In this document: positions 27,182-36,404 of the stretch, one piece after another | Layout: each line of letters opens with the position of its first letter | Numbering within the stretch: the first letter of the stretch is position 1 | NCBI GenBank assembly: GCA_022710385.1 | Contig: JAKLGZ010000005.1 | Span: 1 to 45,657 of the forward strand | DNA length: 45,657 nt | From: Methanoregula sp. | Lineage (GTDB): Archaea; Halobacteriota; Methanomicrobia; Methanomicrobiales; Methanospirillaceae | Direction of reading: 5' to 3' | Position numbers and translations under genes: made by a program | The notes under the pieces: model-generated | Databases searched by the model: none | What the model saw: the letters and a program-made list of their open reading frames with translations, nothing else | Told to the model about the DNA's origin: nothing

Positions 27182-28159
27182 TCATACTCCAGCGGTTCGT
27201 TGTAACCAGATCATATCCTTATAGTATCTGAGGTACTCCCTCTTCCAGACGAGTTCAACCAGGGTGACGATGAAAAAAACCGGATTTTTTAATCCCAGGA
27301 AGAGTGACAGACAGAAGGGAAGCCAGAAAAAATACAAATCTGCAAGGGGTATGGTGTCAAAGGACGATAACAACTGAGGTAACCCTTTCTTCCTCAGAAC
27401 CGGATAGAGGCAGGTCATGAAAAACAGCAGATAGGCGGTCATCAAAGCAATAAAAAACGGATTGGAGACGGCTATTAACGCAATTAATGCGAGAAGGAAG
27501 AGTAGTTCAGCGCTGAAGAGGACCCTGGCTAAACTATAGGTTTTTCCAGGAGTATGAACGACCGCGAAGGTCGTAGTGCCGGACCGGATGTCATTAGGAT
27601 AATCATGCAGCTGATGGGTGAACATGAACCTCAATCCGATCAGGAGATAGATCCCTGCAAAGACAAAGGTATCTACGTGATAATGCCCGAAGACAGCGAA
27701 CACGATGACAACCGGTACCATCCATTGTGCCATGGCTGCCCCGATAATGCCCCAGATACCCCTTTCTTTCAGTCTGAATGGCGGTGCTGAATACATGAGG
27801 GCAAGGGCGAGATTGCAGAGGGAGAGGATGAGGACAATGGGATCCTGGTAAAAGGGGAGCAGAATAAGAAAGGTACTACAGAAGGTGAGGAGTAATATGA
27901 GTATTTGGTGATTCTTTTTCAATTTGCTCATCGGTTTTTCTTTTCCTGCAGCTCTATCGCTGAACTGATCGGAATAGTCATTTATCATATACCCAAATGC
28001 CATCAACAGAATGAACCAGCATATGAGGAGGATGACGGGGAACAGATCGCTGACCGTTAGTTCAGCGGACAGGAACAGCAGGTAATAATTTGCGAACACA
28101 AAAAGCGATAATTTTGAATGATACCATTCTTTCCAGCGGAGCAGCTCTGCAATAATCAT
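27182..28159 (-). CDS. UbiA-family prenyltransferase inside the glycan locus
   Basis: A 325-residue protein with about eight to nine membrane segments. The first aspartate motif is N60-D61-Y-S-D64-Q-F-S-D68; the second is HDYPNDIRSG (D186, D190). UbiA relatives next to glycan genes include decaprenyl-phosphate phosphoribose synthases, which make lipid-linked sugar donors; such a role would suit this locus but is inference. It differs strongly from the UbiA-family protein at 5416-6336. It is oriented against its neighbours and converges on the GT2 gene. Tandem 18-bp repeats precede its start. Confidence 0.82.
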   Translation of the reverse strand: MIIAELLRWKEWYHSKLSLFVFANYYLLFLSAELTVSDLFPVILLICWFILLMAFGYMINDYSDQFSDRAAGKEKPMSKLKKNHQILILLLTFCSTFLILLPFYQDPIVLILSLCNLALALMYSAPPFRLKERGIWGIIGAAMAQWMVPVVIVFAVFGHYHVDTFVFAGIYLLIGLRFMFTHQLHDYPNDIRSGTTTFAVVHTPGKTYSLARVLFSAELLFLLALIALIAVSNPFFIALMTAYLLFFMTCLYPVLRKKGLPQLLSSFDTIPLADLYFFWLPFCLSLFLGLKNPVFFIVTLVELVWKREYLRYYKDMIWLQRTAGV

Positions 28160-28605
28160 TTTTGTATCCTGTCCTTCTGTTGTGTCCTGTACTTCTGTGA
28201 AAAAATGCTACTCTCCTGCAGCTTCTTTTATCAAAACTATTCGCACCATCAATCTTTATGGTATTTATATGAGGTTCCTGCCGATGGGTGAAGGTATCCA
28301 TGAATCGTGAGAACCGGCTCCCTCGATCAGGTCGGTGAGCGGTGAGGCCATGTTCCCCCGAACACGCTCCGATATTTTCCAGTCGAATATCCGGGCTGTT
28401 CTTCCCTCACAGGAATGATATAGTGGTTCACGGCAGGGGAAGGTTCAGGACGAGCATGGAAGGACAGCCATTTTGCCACATCGTGGTGTACCACCTGAAA
28501 CGTTCCTTTTCTCTCTAGAACGAGATCAGGGACACAGCCTGAAATGTTTGCTGATCGCTCTCGTAATGATTAACCAATAGGACGTAAATATTCCTACACA
28601 ATTCT
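28160..28605. other. 446-bp divergent intergenic region
   Basis: Separates the UbiA-family gene (minus) from the GT-A enzyme (plus). It holds a tandem repeat next to the UbiA start, a TATA-like TATTTATATGAG near 28260-28271, and an A/T-rich stretch before 28606. No convincing coding frame was seen. Confidence 0.5.
28164..28199. repeat. Two tandem 18-bp repeats before the UbiA-family start
   Basis: GTATCCTGTCCTTCTGTT (28164-28181) and GTGTCCTGTACTTCTGTG (28182-28199) match at 15 of 18 positions. They begin 5 bp from the start codon; read on the minus strand each contains ACAGGA, so the ribosome-binding region may have been duplicated. Confidence 0.6.
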
Positions 28606-29637
28606 ATGATCAGAAAGGAAGAAATTCATGAATTCCCGCTCTCTCTCCCGGGAGAACTCTGGGGAATCACCACCTATTTCAACCCGGCAGGGTACAAAAC
28701 CAAATCCGCCCTCTATCGGATATTCAGGGAGTCGTGTAAAAATCAGGGTTTGAACCTTCTGACCGTAGAACTCGCATTCGATACGGCATCTTTTGAACTG
28801 GGAGACGGGGATGCGGATATGTTACTCCAGCTGCGCACAGAGAAAGAGAATATCCTGTGGCAGAAAGAGGCGATGCTCAATATAGCCCTGAAAAACCTCC
28901 CTCCTGATTGTGACAAAATTGTCTGGCTCGATTGTGATATCATATTTAAGAATCAGGAATGGGTGAAAGAAACTGCAACACTGCTTGAGAGATATCCCAT
29001 CGTCCAGCCCTTCACGTACTGTGTGAGACTTGCCAGAGGGCAACAGGACCTGCCCACTGCCGTGATAAACCAGATGATCTCAGGGGAAATGCCAGGAGAT
29101 ATTATTCCAGGAAGGATCTATTCGATCGTTCATGAGGACACGGAGAGATTTCCCTACTCCGGGTGGACCGGATATGCCTGGGCAGGGAGGAGAAAAATCT
29201 TCGATACCATTCAATTCTTCGATTATGGCATAATCGGGTCTGGTGATTATTTCATGGCGGAGGCATTTACGAAGGGGTATCCCTGGAAAATACTGGAAAA
29301 TTACACGGAGGAGATGAGACAAAAATACCTCGAATGGTCAGAGAAGGCATCAAAAGAGATCAACAACAGTCTGTTTTTCACGGAAGGCGTGATCCTTCAC
29401 CTGTGGCATGGTGAGAGAAAAAACCGTGATTACGATGATCGACACGGGAAGATAGGATCGCTTGAGTTTAATCCCGATATCGATCTGAAAAAGAATGCGG
29501 ATGGCCTCTGGGAACTGACTGACGACAGGGATGGGATCAGGAAAGCAGTATACCAGTATTTTATCGACCGGAATGAAGAAGGCTCATTGGCAACTCAAAT
29601 CTCGATCGTTCTTCGTAAATTATGTTCCAGACGGTAA
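28606..29637 (+). CDS. Putative GT-A-fold glycosyltransferase
   Basis: A 343-residue protein with no family recognised with certainty. It has a GT-A look: an N-terminal WGITTYFNPAGYKTK segment, a DxD metal site at D109-C-D111 in KIVWLDCDIIFKN, a WTGYAWAGRRKIFD acceptor-like stretch and a late HLWHG (about residues 264-268) that could give the metal-binding histidine. There are no membrane segments. It probably adds a sugar in the cytoplasm to the locus product. Codons are more A/T-rich than in the ppsA operon, a hint of separate ancestry. Confidence 0.65.
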   Translation: MIRKEEIHEFPLSLPGELWGITTYFNPAGYKTKSALYRIFRESCKNQGLNLLTVELAFDTASFELGDGDADMLLQLRTEKENILWQKEAMLNIALKNLPPDCDKIVWLDCDIIFKNQEWVKETATLLERYPIVQPFTYCVRLARGQQDLPTAVINQMISGEMPGDIIPGRIYSIVHEDTERFPYSGWTGYAWAGRRKIFDTIQFFDYGIIGSGDYFMAEAFTKGYPWKILENYTEEMRQKYLEWSEKASKEINNSLFFTEGVILHLWHGERKNRDYDDRHGKIGSLEFNPDIDLKKNADGLWELTDDRDGIRKAVYQYFIDRNEEGSLATQISIVLRKLCSRR

Positions 29638-30054
29638 ACCCAATGCCCAGTGGATAAAGAGTCCGGTATGTGACCCGGCAGTTCGACGACCTTACCTCCA
29701 CTCCGGTCTTACAGCCTTCCGGGGGCAGGAACACGGTATTCCTCCGGCTTATCCTCGAATCGGGCATCGGACGGCAAAGAGAGGTTTGACTTGAAATCCA
29801 GTTGTTTTATAGCTAACAGTCGACATGTTCTTCTCAATACCACAACTTCCTTGTAAAACTATCATCCCAGGGTAAAGAAAACTGGAAGAGGTTCGGAGGA
29901 TATGCACGAAATAAAAGGGAATATCCCTCTTTTCTTCAGATTGTTTATCCCACAGTGTATGATGTCAGAAATGGTCCTCATTTCCTCACCGCGGGGGTCA
30001 GATACGAATTACGTAGTTATTAAAGATTTTGAGGGCGATTGATATAATGTCATC
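29638..30054. other. 417-bp intergenic region before the ABC exporter
   Basis: No convincing gene was seen. TATA-like TTATTAAAG at about 30017-30025 lies 30-38 bp before the permease start. Another A/T-rich TTTTATAGC occurs near 29803. Confidence 0.5.
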
Positions 30055-30816
30055 ATGTGGCTTATCGAATACAAGGATCTGATTCAGGTTCTTACCATCA
30101 GCAATCTTAAAATAAAATATCAGAGCTCTGTCCTTGGTTTTGCCTGGTCCCTCATCAATCCCCTGTTCATGATGATCATCCTGTATATCGTATTCAGCGG
30201 GATCTTCAAAATATCCGAGAAGCAGTTCGCCATTTACATTCTGATCGGAATCGTTACCTGGAGGTTTTTTACGAGTGCAACCAACCTCGGTATGATATCG
30301 ATTGTATCACAACCGGGACTGGTCAAAAAGATCTTTTTCCCCCGGGAGATCCTGGTGTTCAGCTCCGTCCTATCCTGCCTGATAAGTTCGCTCTTGGAAT
30401 TCGCTGTTCTGTTCTGCATTCTCATCGCCTTACAGGTATCGATCTCATGGAGCATTCTTCTCTATCCCCTCATTATACTGATATTTTTTGGGATTGCCTA
30501 CGCATTTTCGCTTGGACTCTCTTCGCTCTTCGTTTATTACCGGGATTTAAACCAGATTTGGGATGTGCTCCTCCAGGCGGGATTCTTCTTATGCCCTATC
30601 GTATACCCGATCACGGTTATCCCGGAGAAGTATCTTGCTCTCTATATGCTGAATCCCCTGACGGTCATCATGGAAATATTCAGGGACATTTTACTCAATG
30701 GAATCTTCCCTCCCCTCTGGGATGTAATGTACATATCGTTATGGGGACTGTTCCTATTGATTATCGGGCATTACCTCTTTTCCCGGTTAAAAATCAGATT
30801 TGCAGAGGAGGTGTAA
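30055..30816 (+). CDS. ABC-2 type polysaccharide export permease (Wzm-like)
   Basis: The membrane half of an ABC exporter for lipid-linked polysaccharide. At 253 residues with about six membrane segments it has the family size. It opens with IEYKDLIQVLTISNLKIKYQSSVLGFAWSLINPLF, the amphipathic helix and first segment typical of O-antigen and teichoic-acid exporters (RYxxSxLGxxWxxxxP pattern). The ATPase gene follows by 4 bp, so both belong to one operon. It would flip a finished glycan across the cytoplasmic membrane. Confidence 0.9.
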   Translation: MWLIEYKDLIQVLTISNLKIKYQSSVLGFAWSLINPLFMMIILYIVFSGIFKISEKQFAIYILIGIVTWRFFTSATNLGMISIVSQPGLVKKIFFPREILVFSSVLSCLISSLLEFAVLFCILIALQVSISWSILLYPLIILIFFGIAYAFSLGLSSLFVYYRDLNQIWDVLLQAGFFLCPIVYPITVIPEKYLALYMLNPLTVIMEIFRDILLNGIFPPLWDVMYISLWGLFLLIIGHYLFSRLKIRFAEEV

Positions 30817-30820
30817 CGGG

Positions 30821-31597
30821 ATGACGAGACCATCAGATGACAAAGAAGCCCCTCATGCCGCGATTGTTGTAGACCATGTGTCCAAAAAATTCCGCATCCC
30901 GCTGGAAAAAAAATACACCGTGTACCAACACCTTTTCGGAATTTTTAAAGGAGGCTATTATTCATATAATGAATTTCTGGCGTTGGATGACATCTCATTT
31001 ACCGTCAATCACGGTGAGAGCTTTGGTATCATCGGACCAAACGGGAGTGGTAAAAGTACTCTTTTGAAATTAATCGGAGGCATTCTGTATCCGGACAAAG
31101 GATACACCCGGGCATACGGCAGGATAGCCCCTTTTATCGAACTGGGGGTTGGATTTCATCCTGAACTCACGGCACGGGAGAATATCTTCCTGTATGGATC
31201 AATATTAGGTCTGAAAAAAGATCAGATTCGGGAAAAGTATGACGAAATACTGTCATTCTCCGAACTGAAACAATTCGAGAATATGAAAATCAAAAACTTT
31301 TCATCAGGAATGACGGCACGACTGGCCTTCGCAACCGCGATACAAACCGATCCTGATATTCTGCTGATCGATGAGATGCTTGCAGTGGGCGATGAAGAGT
31401 TCAACTACAAAGTGGTTGAGAAGATCAACGAGATGAAAGAGAGAGAAGTTACCATCCTTTTTGTATCACATGCTCTCAGACTGGTCCAGCAGTACTGTTC
31501 GAGAACTCTCCTTCTCTCCAAAGGGAAAATCATTCAAATAGGGGAGACATCACAAGTCATCGAAAAATACCTTCAAATTACACGGGAACATCAGTAA
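30821..31597 (+). CDS. ABC-type polysaccharide export ATPase (Wzt-like, short form)
   Basis: The ATPase partner of the upstream permease. In the 258-residue protein Walker A is GPNGSGKST (72-80), the signature is NFSSGMTARLAFA (159-171) and Walker B is DILLIDEM (179-186); H217 is the switch histidine. It ends shortly after the nucleotide-binding domain, so it lacks the C-terminal glycan-binding domain of the Wzt type that recognises capped O-antigen. The ATG at 30821 follows the Shine-Dalgarno GGAGGTG; an earlier start overlapping the permease is less likely. Confidence 0.92.
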   Translation: MTRPSDDKEAPHAAIVVDHVSKKFRIPLEKKYTVYQHLFGIFKGGYYSYNEFLALDDISFTVNHGESFGIIGPNGSGKSTLLKLIGGILYPDKGYTRAYGRIAPFIELGVGFHPELTARENIFLYGSILGLKKDQIREKYDEILSFSELKQFENMKIKNFSSGMTARLAFATAIQTDPDILLIDEMLAVGDEEFNYKVVEKINEMKEREVTILFVSHALRLVQQYCSRTLLLSKGKIIQIGETSQVIEKYLQITREHQ

Positions 31598-31774
31598 TTG
31601 GCAATACAATATCATATCATTCGCCTATTTTCAGTCCAGTTTTAACATCGGAAAAAAAGTACACCGAATGGGAGATGAAGACAGGATACAAGTCAGCATT
31701 CACAGAAAACCTCACATCAGGAAAATTGTTTGGAATCAGGGGGATTAAATCTAAAAGGGTGCGATCGCATGGTT

Positions 31775-32773
31775 TCAATCCTTGTGAATCATTGACGCAA
31801 TACCCGTCTCAATGTCCACTTTCGGCCGCCATCCGAGAAGGCGCGTTGCCTTCGATATATCCGGCCATCTCCTCACCGGATCATCTTCAGGCAACGGTTC
31901 AAAGGTGAGCTCAGAGTCTGATCCTGCAGCGCTCCTGATAAGGTCTGCCAGACAGAGGATGGTTAGTTCCGTATCGTTCCCGATATTTACCACCTCTCCT
32001 TTTGCTGCATCCGAATACAGCAATTTCAGGAGACCTGCTACCTGATCGGTGACGTAACAGAAACTCCTCGTCTGTGATCCATCCCCAAAGATCGTCATCG
32101 GGGTGCCATTCAGGGCCTGGGAGATCAGACGGGGTATCACCCGTCCATATACCCCGTCAGCCCTCATCAGTGGGCCGTAGGTGTTGAATATCCGTGCAAT
32201 CCTGATATCGGTCCCTTTTTCACGGAGATATGCCAAAGATATCGCTTCACCCATCCGTTTAGATTCATCGTAACATCCCCGTATCCCAAGCGTATTCACG
32301 TTTCCATGGTACGATTCCGGAGTGGGAAAGACGTCAGCATTTCCGTACACCTCGCTGGTTGAGGTATAGAGGAACCGTGCACCATGAGCAGTGGCGATAT
32401 CAAGAGCATGCATTGTCCCGAGCGTGTTGGCTCTGATAATCTCAAGAGGGAACTGGTCAAACTCCAATGGGGAAGCCCGCGAGGCAAGATGAAGGACATA
32501 ATCAATCTTCTGCCGGAACTGGATCGGTTCCGCGATATCGTGGAGGATAAAAGAGAACCGGGGATTTTTTTCCAGAGAGGAGATATTGTGTCGTAACCCA
32601 CTCGAGAGATTATCGACACAGAGTACCTCGGCACCCTGACTGATCAGGAGACTGCAGAGCCATGTTCCAAGAAAGCCCGCTCCTCCGGTAACCAGGAACC
32701 GGGAATGGTGACAATCCACGTCCTTCAGATGATGCTGCAATGTATCGAGATCCCCCGAAAGATTCCAGGTCAT
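31775..32773 (-). CDS. NAD-dependent sugar-nucleotide decarboxylase/epimerase (UDP-xylose synthase-like)
   Basis: An extended short-chain dehydrogenase of 332 residues. The NAD loop is G30-G-A-G-F-L-G36 and the catalytic pair is Y168-xxx-K172 in CYDESKR. HLASRASPLEF and the ESYHGNVNTLGIRGCYDESKR stretch resemble UDP-glucuronate decarboxylases, which make UDP-xylose. The residues before the NAD loop are not family-like and may form an N-terminal tail. Its ATG overlaps the galU stop (ATGA), and ugd is also in this strand's series, giving the enzymes for glucose-1-phosphate to UDP-xylose. A UDP-glucuronate or UDP-glucose 4-epimerase is the main alternative. Confidence 0.78.
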   Translation of the reverse strand: MTWNLSGDLDTLQHHLKDVDCHHSRFLVTGGAGFLGTWLCSLLISQGAEVLCVDNLSSGLRHNISSLEKNPRFSFILHDIAEPIQFRQKIDYVLHLASRASPLEFDQFPLEIIRANTLGTMHALDIATAHGARFLYTSTSEVYGNADVFPTPESYHGNVNTLGIRGCYDESKRMGEAISLAYLREKGTDIRIARIFNTYGPLMRADGVYGRVIPRLISQALNGTPMTIFGDGSQTRSFCYVTDQVAGLLKLLYSDAAKGEVVNIGNDTELTILCLADLIRSAAGSDSELTFEPLPEDDPVRRWPDISKATRLLGWRPKVDIETGIASMIHKD

Positions 32774-33654
32774 GGCTGTTCACCAGCCTCAAGAGATCGG
32801 AAGTACTCCCTTATTTCTCCTCCGAATTCCTTGTTCTGAAGCGTGAGTGCAAGGTTCGCCTTCATCCAGCCGAGCTTATCCCCTATATCGTATCGCCGGC
32901 AGTGGCTCACAAGGCCGATCTTTCGCGGGAGCTGCTGCAGGGCATCGGTGAGCTGCACTTCTCCGGAAAGCCCAGGAGAGAGATCGCTTAAGATATCGAA
33001 AATATCAGGGGTGAGGACGTACCTTCCTATGGCACCAAGGTCTGATGGAGCGGTATCCAGCGTGGGCTTTTCGATAAAGGTATTGATTTCATATACCCCT
33101 TCCGCTATCTCCGGGCCTCCGATTATCCCATAATCTCTTATTTTCTCCCTCCTGACCTTCTCCACCACGATAACCGGGCACCCGTAATCGGAAAAGGCAC
33201 TGATCATCTGGGTGGTGCAGGAGGCACATCCCACATCCGGAACGGTGATCGTATCGCCCAGCAGTACCGCAAACGGCTGATCATTACAATGCTTTTTTGC
33301 ACAGAGGACCGCATCTCCGAGGCCCCGCGGCTCTTTCTGCCGTATAAAGTGAATTTCAGCAAGATTGGAGATCCGCTCCGACAGTGCAAACTGGGTTACA
33401 TTTCTGTTCTCTTTTAAATTATATTCAAGCTCGAATGACTTGTCAAAATGATCCTCGATGGCCCGCTTGTTCCTGCCGGTGATGATAAGGATGTCATCGA
33501 TCCCCGATACGACTGCTTCTTCAACAACATACTGGATTACGGGCTTGTCAACCACCGGAAGCATCTCTTTTGGCTGAGCTTTTGTCAGCGGAAGAAACCT
33601 GGTTCCAAGTCCAGCCGCCGGGATAACCAGTTTGTCAACGATGTTCTGTCTCAT
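32770..33654 (-). CDS. galU: UTP-glucose-1-phosphate uridylyltransferase
   Basis: Makes UDP-glucose from UTP and glucose-1-phosphate. The 294-residue protein has the nucleotidyltransferase loop GLGTRFLPLTKAQPKEMLPVVDKP (17-40) and the conserved IQYVVEEAVVSGIDDILIITGRNK, typical of GalU. It is the first enzyme of the UDP-sugar route encoded here, upstream in function of ugd. It overlaps the UXS-like gene by 4 bp and lies 117 bp after ugd. An RmlA-type activity is less likely given the close GalU pattern. Confidence 0.93.
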   Translation of the reverse strand: MRQNIVDKLVIPAAGLGTRFLPLTKAQPKEMLPVVDKPVIQYVVEEAVVSGIDDILIITGRNKRAIEDHFDKSFELEYNLKENRNVTQFALSERISNLAEIHFIRQKEPRGLGDAVLCAKKHCNDQPFAVLLGDTITVPDVGCASCTTQMISAFSDYGCPVIVVEKVRREKIRDYGIIGGPEIAEGVYEINTFIEKPTLDTAPSDLGAIGRYVLTPDIFDILSDLSPGLSGEVQLTDALQQLPRKIGLVSHCRRYDIGDKLGWMKANLALTLQNKEFGGEIREYFRSLEAGEQP

Positions 33655-33771
33655 ATATCGCTTCTCAAAAATTGAATTACACGCGGTTGATCAATAACTA
33701 TCTGTTATTTCTTTCCATTATATGGATGTACTGCTTAAAATTCCCCTGCCCTGGAATGGTGAGTCGTTAAT

Positions 33772-35037
33772 TTACCAGCAGACTCCCTCCCGGTCGCGGT
33801 ACGAGAGAATTCTCCGCCCTTCAATCACCACCCTGGAGTTCATCAGATCAAATTCTTTTTCAAGACGGGAGAACTCCGGCCATTCTGTCATGACAAGACA
33901 GGCTTCAGCACCAGTGAGTGCCTCCGCCGCTGAACTGCAATAACAGATATCCGGGAAAATTTTCGCCATCGCGGCGTTTGCGACGGGGTCGAAGGCAGCA
34001 ACAAGGGCACCTTCTTTTACCAATCCCGCAATAACGGGTATTGCCCTTGAATCGCGGACATCATCGGTATTATCTTTGAAAGCAAGGCCGAGGACTGCTA
34101 TCTTTTTCCCCCTGATCATGGGGAGACGCGATTTCAGGAGGGTGAGCATCCGGACTGCCTGGTTTTCGTTCACCTTTATGACCGCCTTGAGGATCAGGGG
34201 GTCCTCTCCGAGAGAATCTGCAAAGGTGATGAGTGCGGTCACATCTTTCGGGAAACAGCTCCCTCCAAATCCCACCCCGGCATCAAGGAAGTGCGGGGAG
34301 ATTCTCGTATCCATTCCAACACCTTTCATCACCTCGTACACATCGATGCCGATCCTCTTGCAGATGTTCCCGATCTCGTTTGAAAAGGAGATCTTAGTTG
34401 CGAGAAAGGCATTGGAGACATATTTGATCATTTCTGCAGCAGGTACAGAGGTCCGGATGACAGGAGCATCAATTCCCTGGTAAGCGGATGCGACCGCGTC
34501 AAAACATGCAATGTCACTGCTTCCGATGACGATTCTGTCAGGGTGAAAAAAATCCCGAATAGCTCTGCCTTCACGAAGGAACTCCGGATTCATGGCACAG
34601 GGGATATCAGAACGGCCTGCAGCGTCCTGGACAAGCGGCCGGACAACACACTCCGTCGTCCCTGGAGGGACGGTGCTCTTGACAACAACAACGGGCGCAT
34701 GGTTACATCCTGTAAGAATTTTACCAATGGACTGGCTTGCGGCACGGACCATTGAAAGATCTGCACAGCCATCATCACGGCAGGGAGTACCCACACAGAT
34801 GAAGACAAGATCGGAGTCCCGGACGGTATCATAGTCGCTTGTGGCAAAAAGAGATCTCCCGACATTCCTCTGGAGAAGTTCATCAAGCCCCTTCTCGTAT
34901 ATCGGAGGATTTCCTGCTTTGATAGCGGCGATTTTGTCCGGATCACAATCGATAACATGTACGGTATGCCCCATCTCAGAAATACATGCTCCTGTGACCA
35001 GCCCTACATATCCCGCTCCGATAACCGCTATTTTCAT
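33772..35037 (-). CDS. ugd: UDP-glucose 6-dehydrogenase (AglM-like)
   Basis: Oxidises UDP-glucose to UDP-glucuronate with two NAD. The 421-residue protein starts with the Rossmann loop GAGYVGLVTG (8-17). It has STVPPGTTE (121-129), the central helix with NAFLATKISFSNEIG (209-223) and the catalytic cysteine C261 in GFGGSCFPKDV. The C-terminal domain has VLGLAFKDNTDDVRDS. The homologous AglM supplies glucuronate for haloarchaeal N-glycans (established knowledge). Its place between GT genes and galU supports this role. Confidence 0.94.
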   Translation of the reverse strand: MKIAVIGAGYVGLVTGACISEMGHTVHVIDCDPDKIAAIKAGNPPIYEKGLDELLQRNVGRSLFATSDYDTVRDSDLVFICVGTPCRDDGCADLSMVRAASQSIGKILTGCNHAPVVVVKSTVPPGTTECVVRPLVQDAAGRSDIPCAMNPEFLREGRAIRDFFHPDRIVIGSSDIACFDAVASAYQGIDAPVIRTSVPAAEMIKYVSNAFLATKISFSNEIGNICKRIGIDVYEVMKGVGMDTRISPHFLDAGVGFGGSCFPKDVTALITFADSLGEDPLILKAVIKVNENQAVRMLTLLKSRLPMIRGKKIAVLGLAFKDNTDDVRDSRAIPVIAGLVKEGALVAAFDPVANAAMAKIFPDICYCSSAAEALTGAEACLVMTEWPEFSRLEKEFDLMNSRVVIEGRRILSYRDREGVCW

Positions 35038-35259
35038 TACGATGTGCTCCAGGGAAAGGTGTGTGTACTATACTACCCCCACCCACATAAAAAATTCATA
35101 CCTGCCATTCATACCATCGCATTGCGTTGCTCTTCCCTCCAACCGGTTCTTCCGTTCTGACAGTGCCTGATTGCGGACTTTGAATACCAACTGATAACGG
35201 GGAGAGATGCCGGATGCAGAGCGCCCGAAAAAAAAGATCAGGAATTTCAGCGAACCCGG

Positions 35260-36390
35260 TCAGCTGATGCTGTCAACTACTCTGGAATAGTAGCCCTCTA
35301 TCTGTTCTGTGACAGGCCCCCAATCGTAGCCTGATGCGCTCCTGCGAATCTGGTTCCTGTCGATATCCCTTCCGAGCAGCATCCGGACTTTCTCCGCAAT
35401 ATCCCCTGCATCGAGTGAGGTCAGTGCTCCGCATCCCTCCTGAACAAACATACTGCTCGCATTCTTCGGGTGATCAACCGTCGCGATCGGAAGACCTGTG
35501 GCAAGCGCCTCAAGGGCCGCAATCCCGAACCCTTCTCTCGTAGAGGGAAGTACGAACACCCGGGATGACTTCATGCGTGCAATTACTTCCCTTGAATCGG
35601 TAAAAAATCCGGTGAAGGTGACAGAACCAGAGAGTCCCTGCTCCGTTACCTTGTTCTCCAGGGAAGACCGTTCGGGTCCCCCCCCGATAATCAGGCACTG
35701 TATTCCGGGAAGGTTCTCTTTAAGAAGTGCGACTGCGTCGATCAACCTGTCAACATGCTTCTCCCGGATGAGCCTTCCGACAAATATAATATCCGATTTG
35801 AATTCTGAAGCGGGTATCGCATCAACCTCCGCGATATCGATGCCGATCGGAAGGACCGTTATCGCTCTCTCCCTGACCAGTCTCGTTAAACCAGCCTTCG
35901 TGGTATGAGAAATAGCAACGTGATGGGCATGAATCCGGGCGGCGAGCCGTTCGATTACTTTGCCTGCCGCACCGCTCCGTCCCAGGTATTCGTACCAGTA
36001 GTCTCCCCATACCTCGTACCAGGTGATAATCAAGGGTGATTTGGAGATCCTGCAGGCAGCCGCAGATCCGAAGACTGACGTATAGGGGAACTGCTGGCAA
36101 TCCACGATGTCAAATTTTTCTCGTGCAAGGGCCAGAAAAACCAGGAATCCGAAGATGAATGCCGGCAGGATCCTGCGTTTTCCTCCCCGGTAGAAGGAAA
36201 AAGGCTTACAGACCCCATGGAAGATAACGCTCTCTTTTATGATCGTCTGCTCCCCTTCCCAGAACTGCATCCCGAAGAGGTGAACTTCATGCCCTCTCGC
36301 AACCATGCGACGGGCAATCTCCCAGACCCTCTTCTCACCCCCCCCAAGAACATAGGGATACACCGCATCATATACGAAAGCAATCCGCAT
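35260..36390 (-). CDS. GT4-type glycosyltransferase
   Basis: A 376-residue GT-B-fold enzyme. The N-terminal domain begins FVYDAVYPYVLGGGEKRVWEIARRM; the C-terminal domain has FVGRLIREKHVDRLIDAV and STREGFGIAALEALATGLPIATVDHP with the E-x7-E motif of retaining GT4 enzymes. One hydrophobic stretch (FIFGFLVFLALA, about 78-89) may contact the membrane. It starts 14 bp after the GT2 gene on the same strand, so the two are coupled. It probably extends the lipid-linked glycan used by AglB. Confidence 0.9.
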   Translation of the reverse strand: MRIAFVYDAVYPYVLGGGEKRVWEIARRMVARGHEVHLFGMQFWEGEQTIIKESVIFHGVCKPFSFYRGGKRRILPAFIFGFLVFLALAREKFDIVDCQQFPYTSVFGSAAACRISKSPLIITWYEVWGDYWYEYLGRSGAAGKVIERLAARIHAHHVAISHTTKAGLTRLVRERAITVLPIGIDIAEVDAIPASEFKSDIIFVGRLIREKHVDRLIDAVALLKENLPGIQCLIIGGGPERSSLENKVTEQGLSGSVTFTGFFTDSREVIARMKSSRVFVLPSTREGFGIAALEALATGLPIATVDHPKNASSMFVQEGCGALTSLDAGDIAEKVRMLLGRDIDRNQIRRSASGYDWGPVTEQIEGYYSRVVDSIS

Positions 36391-36404
36391 CGATCCCCCC
36401 CTCC

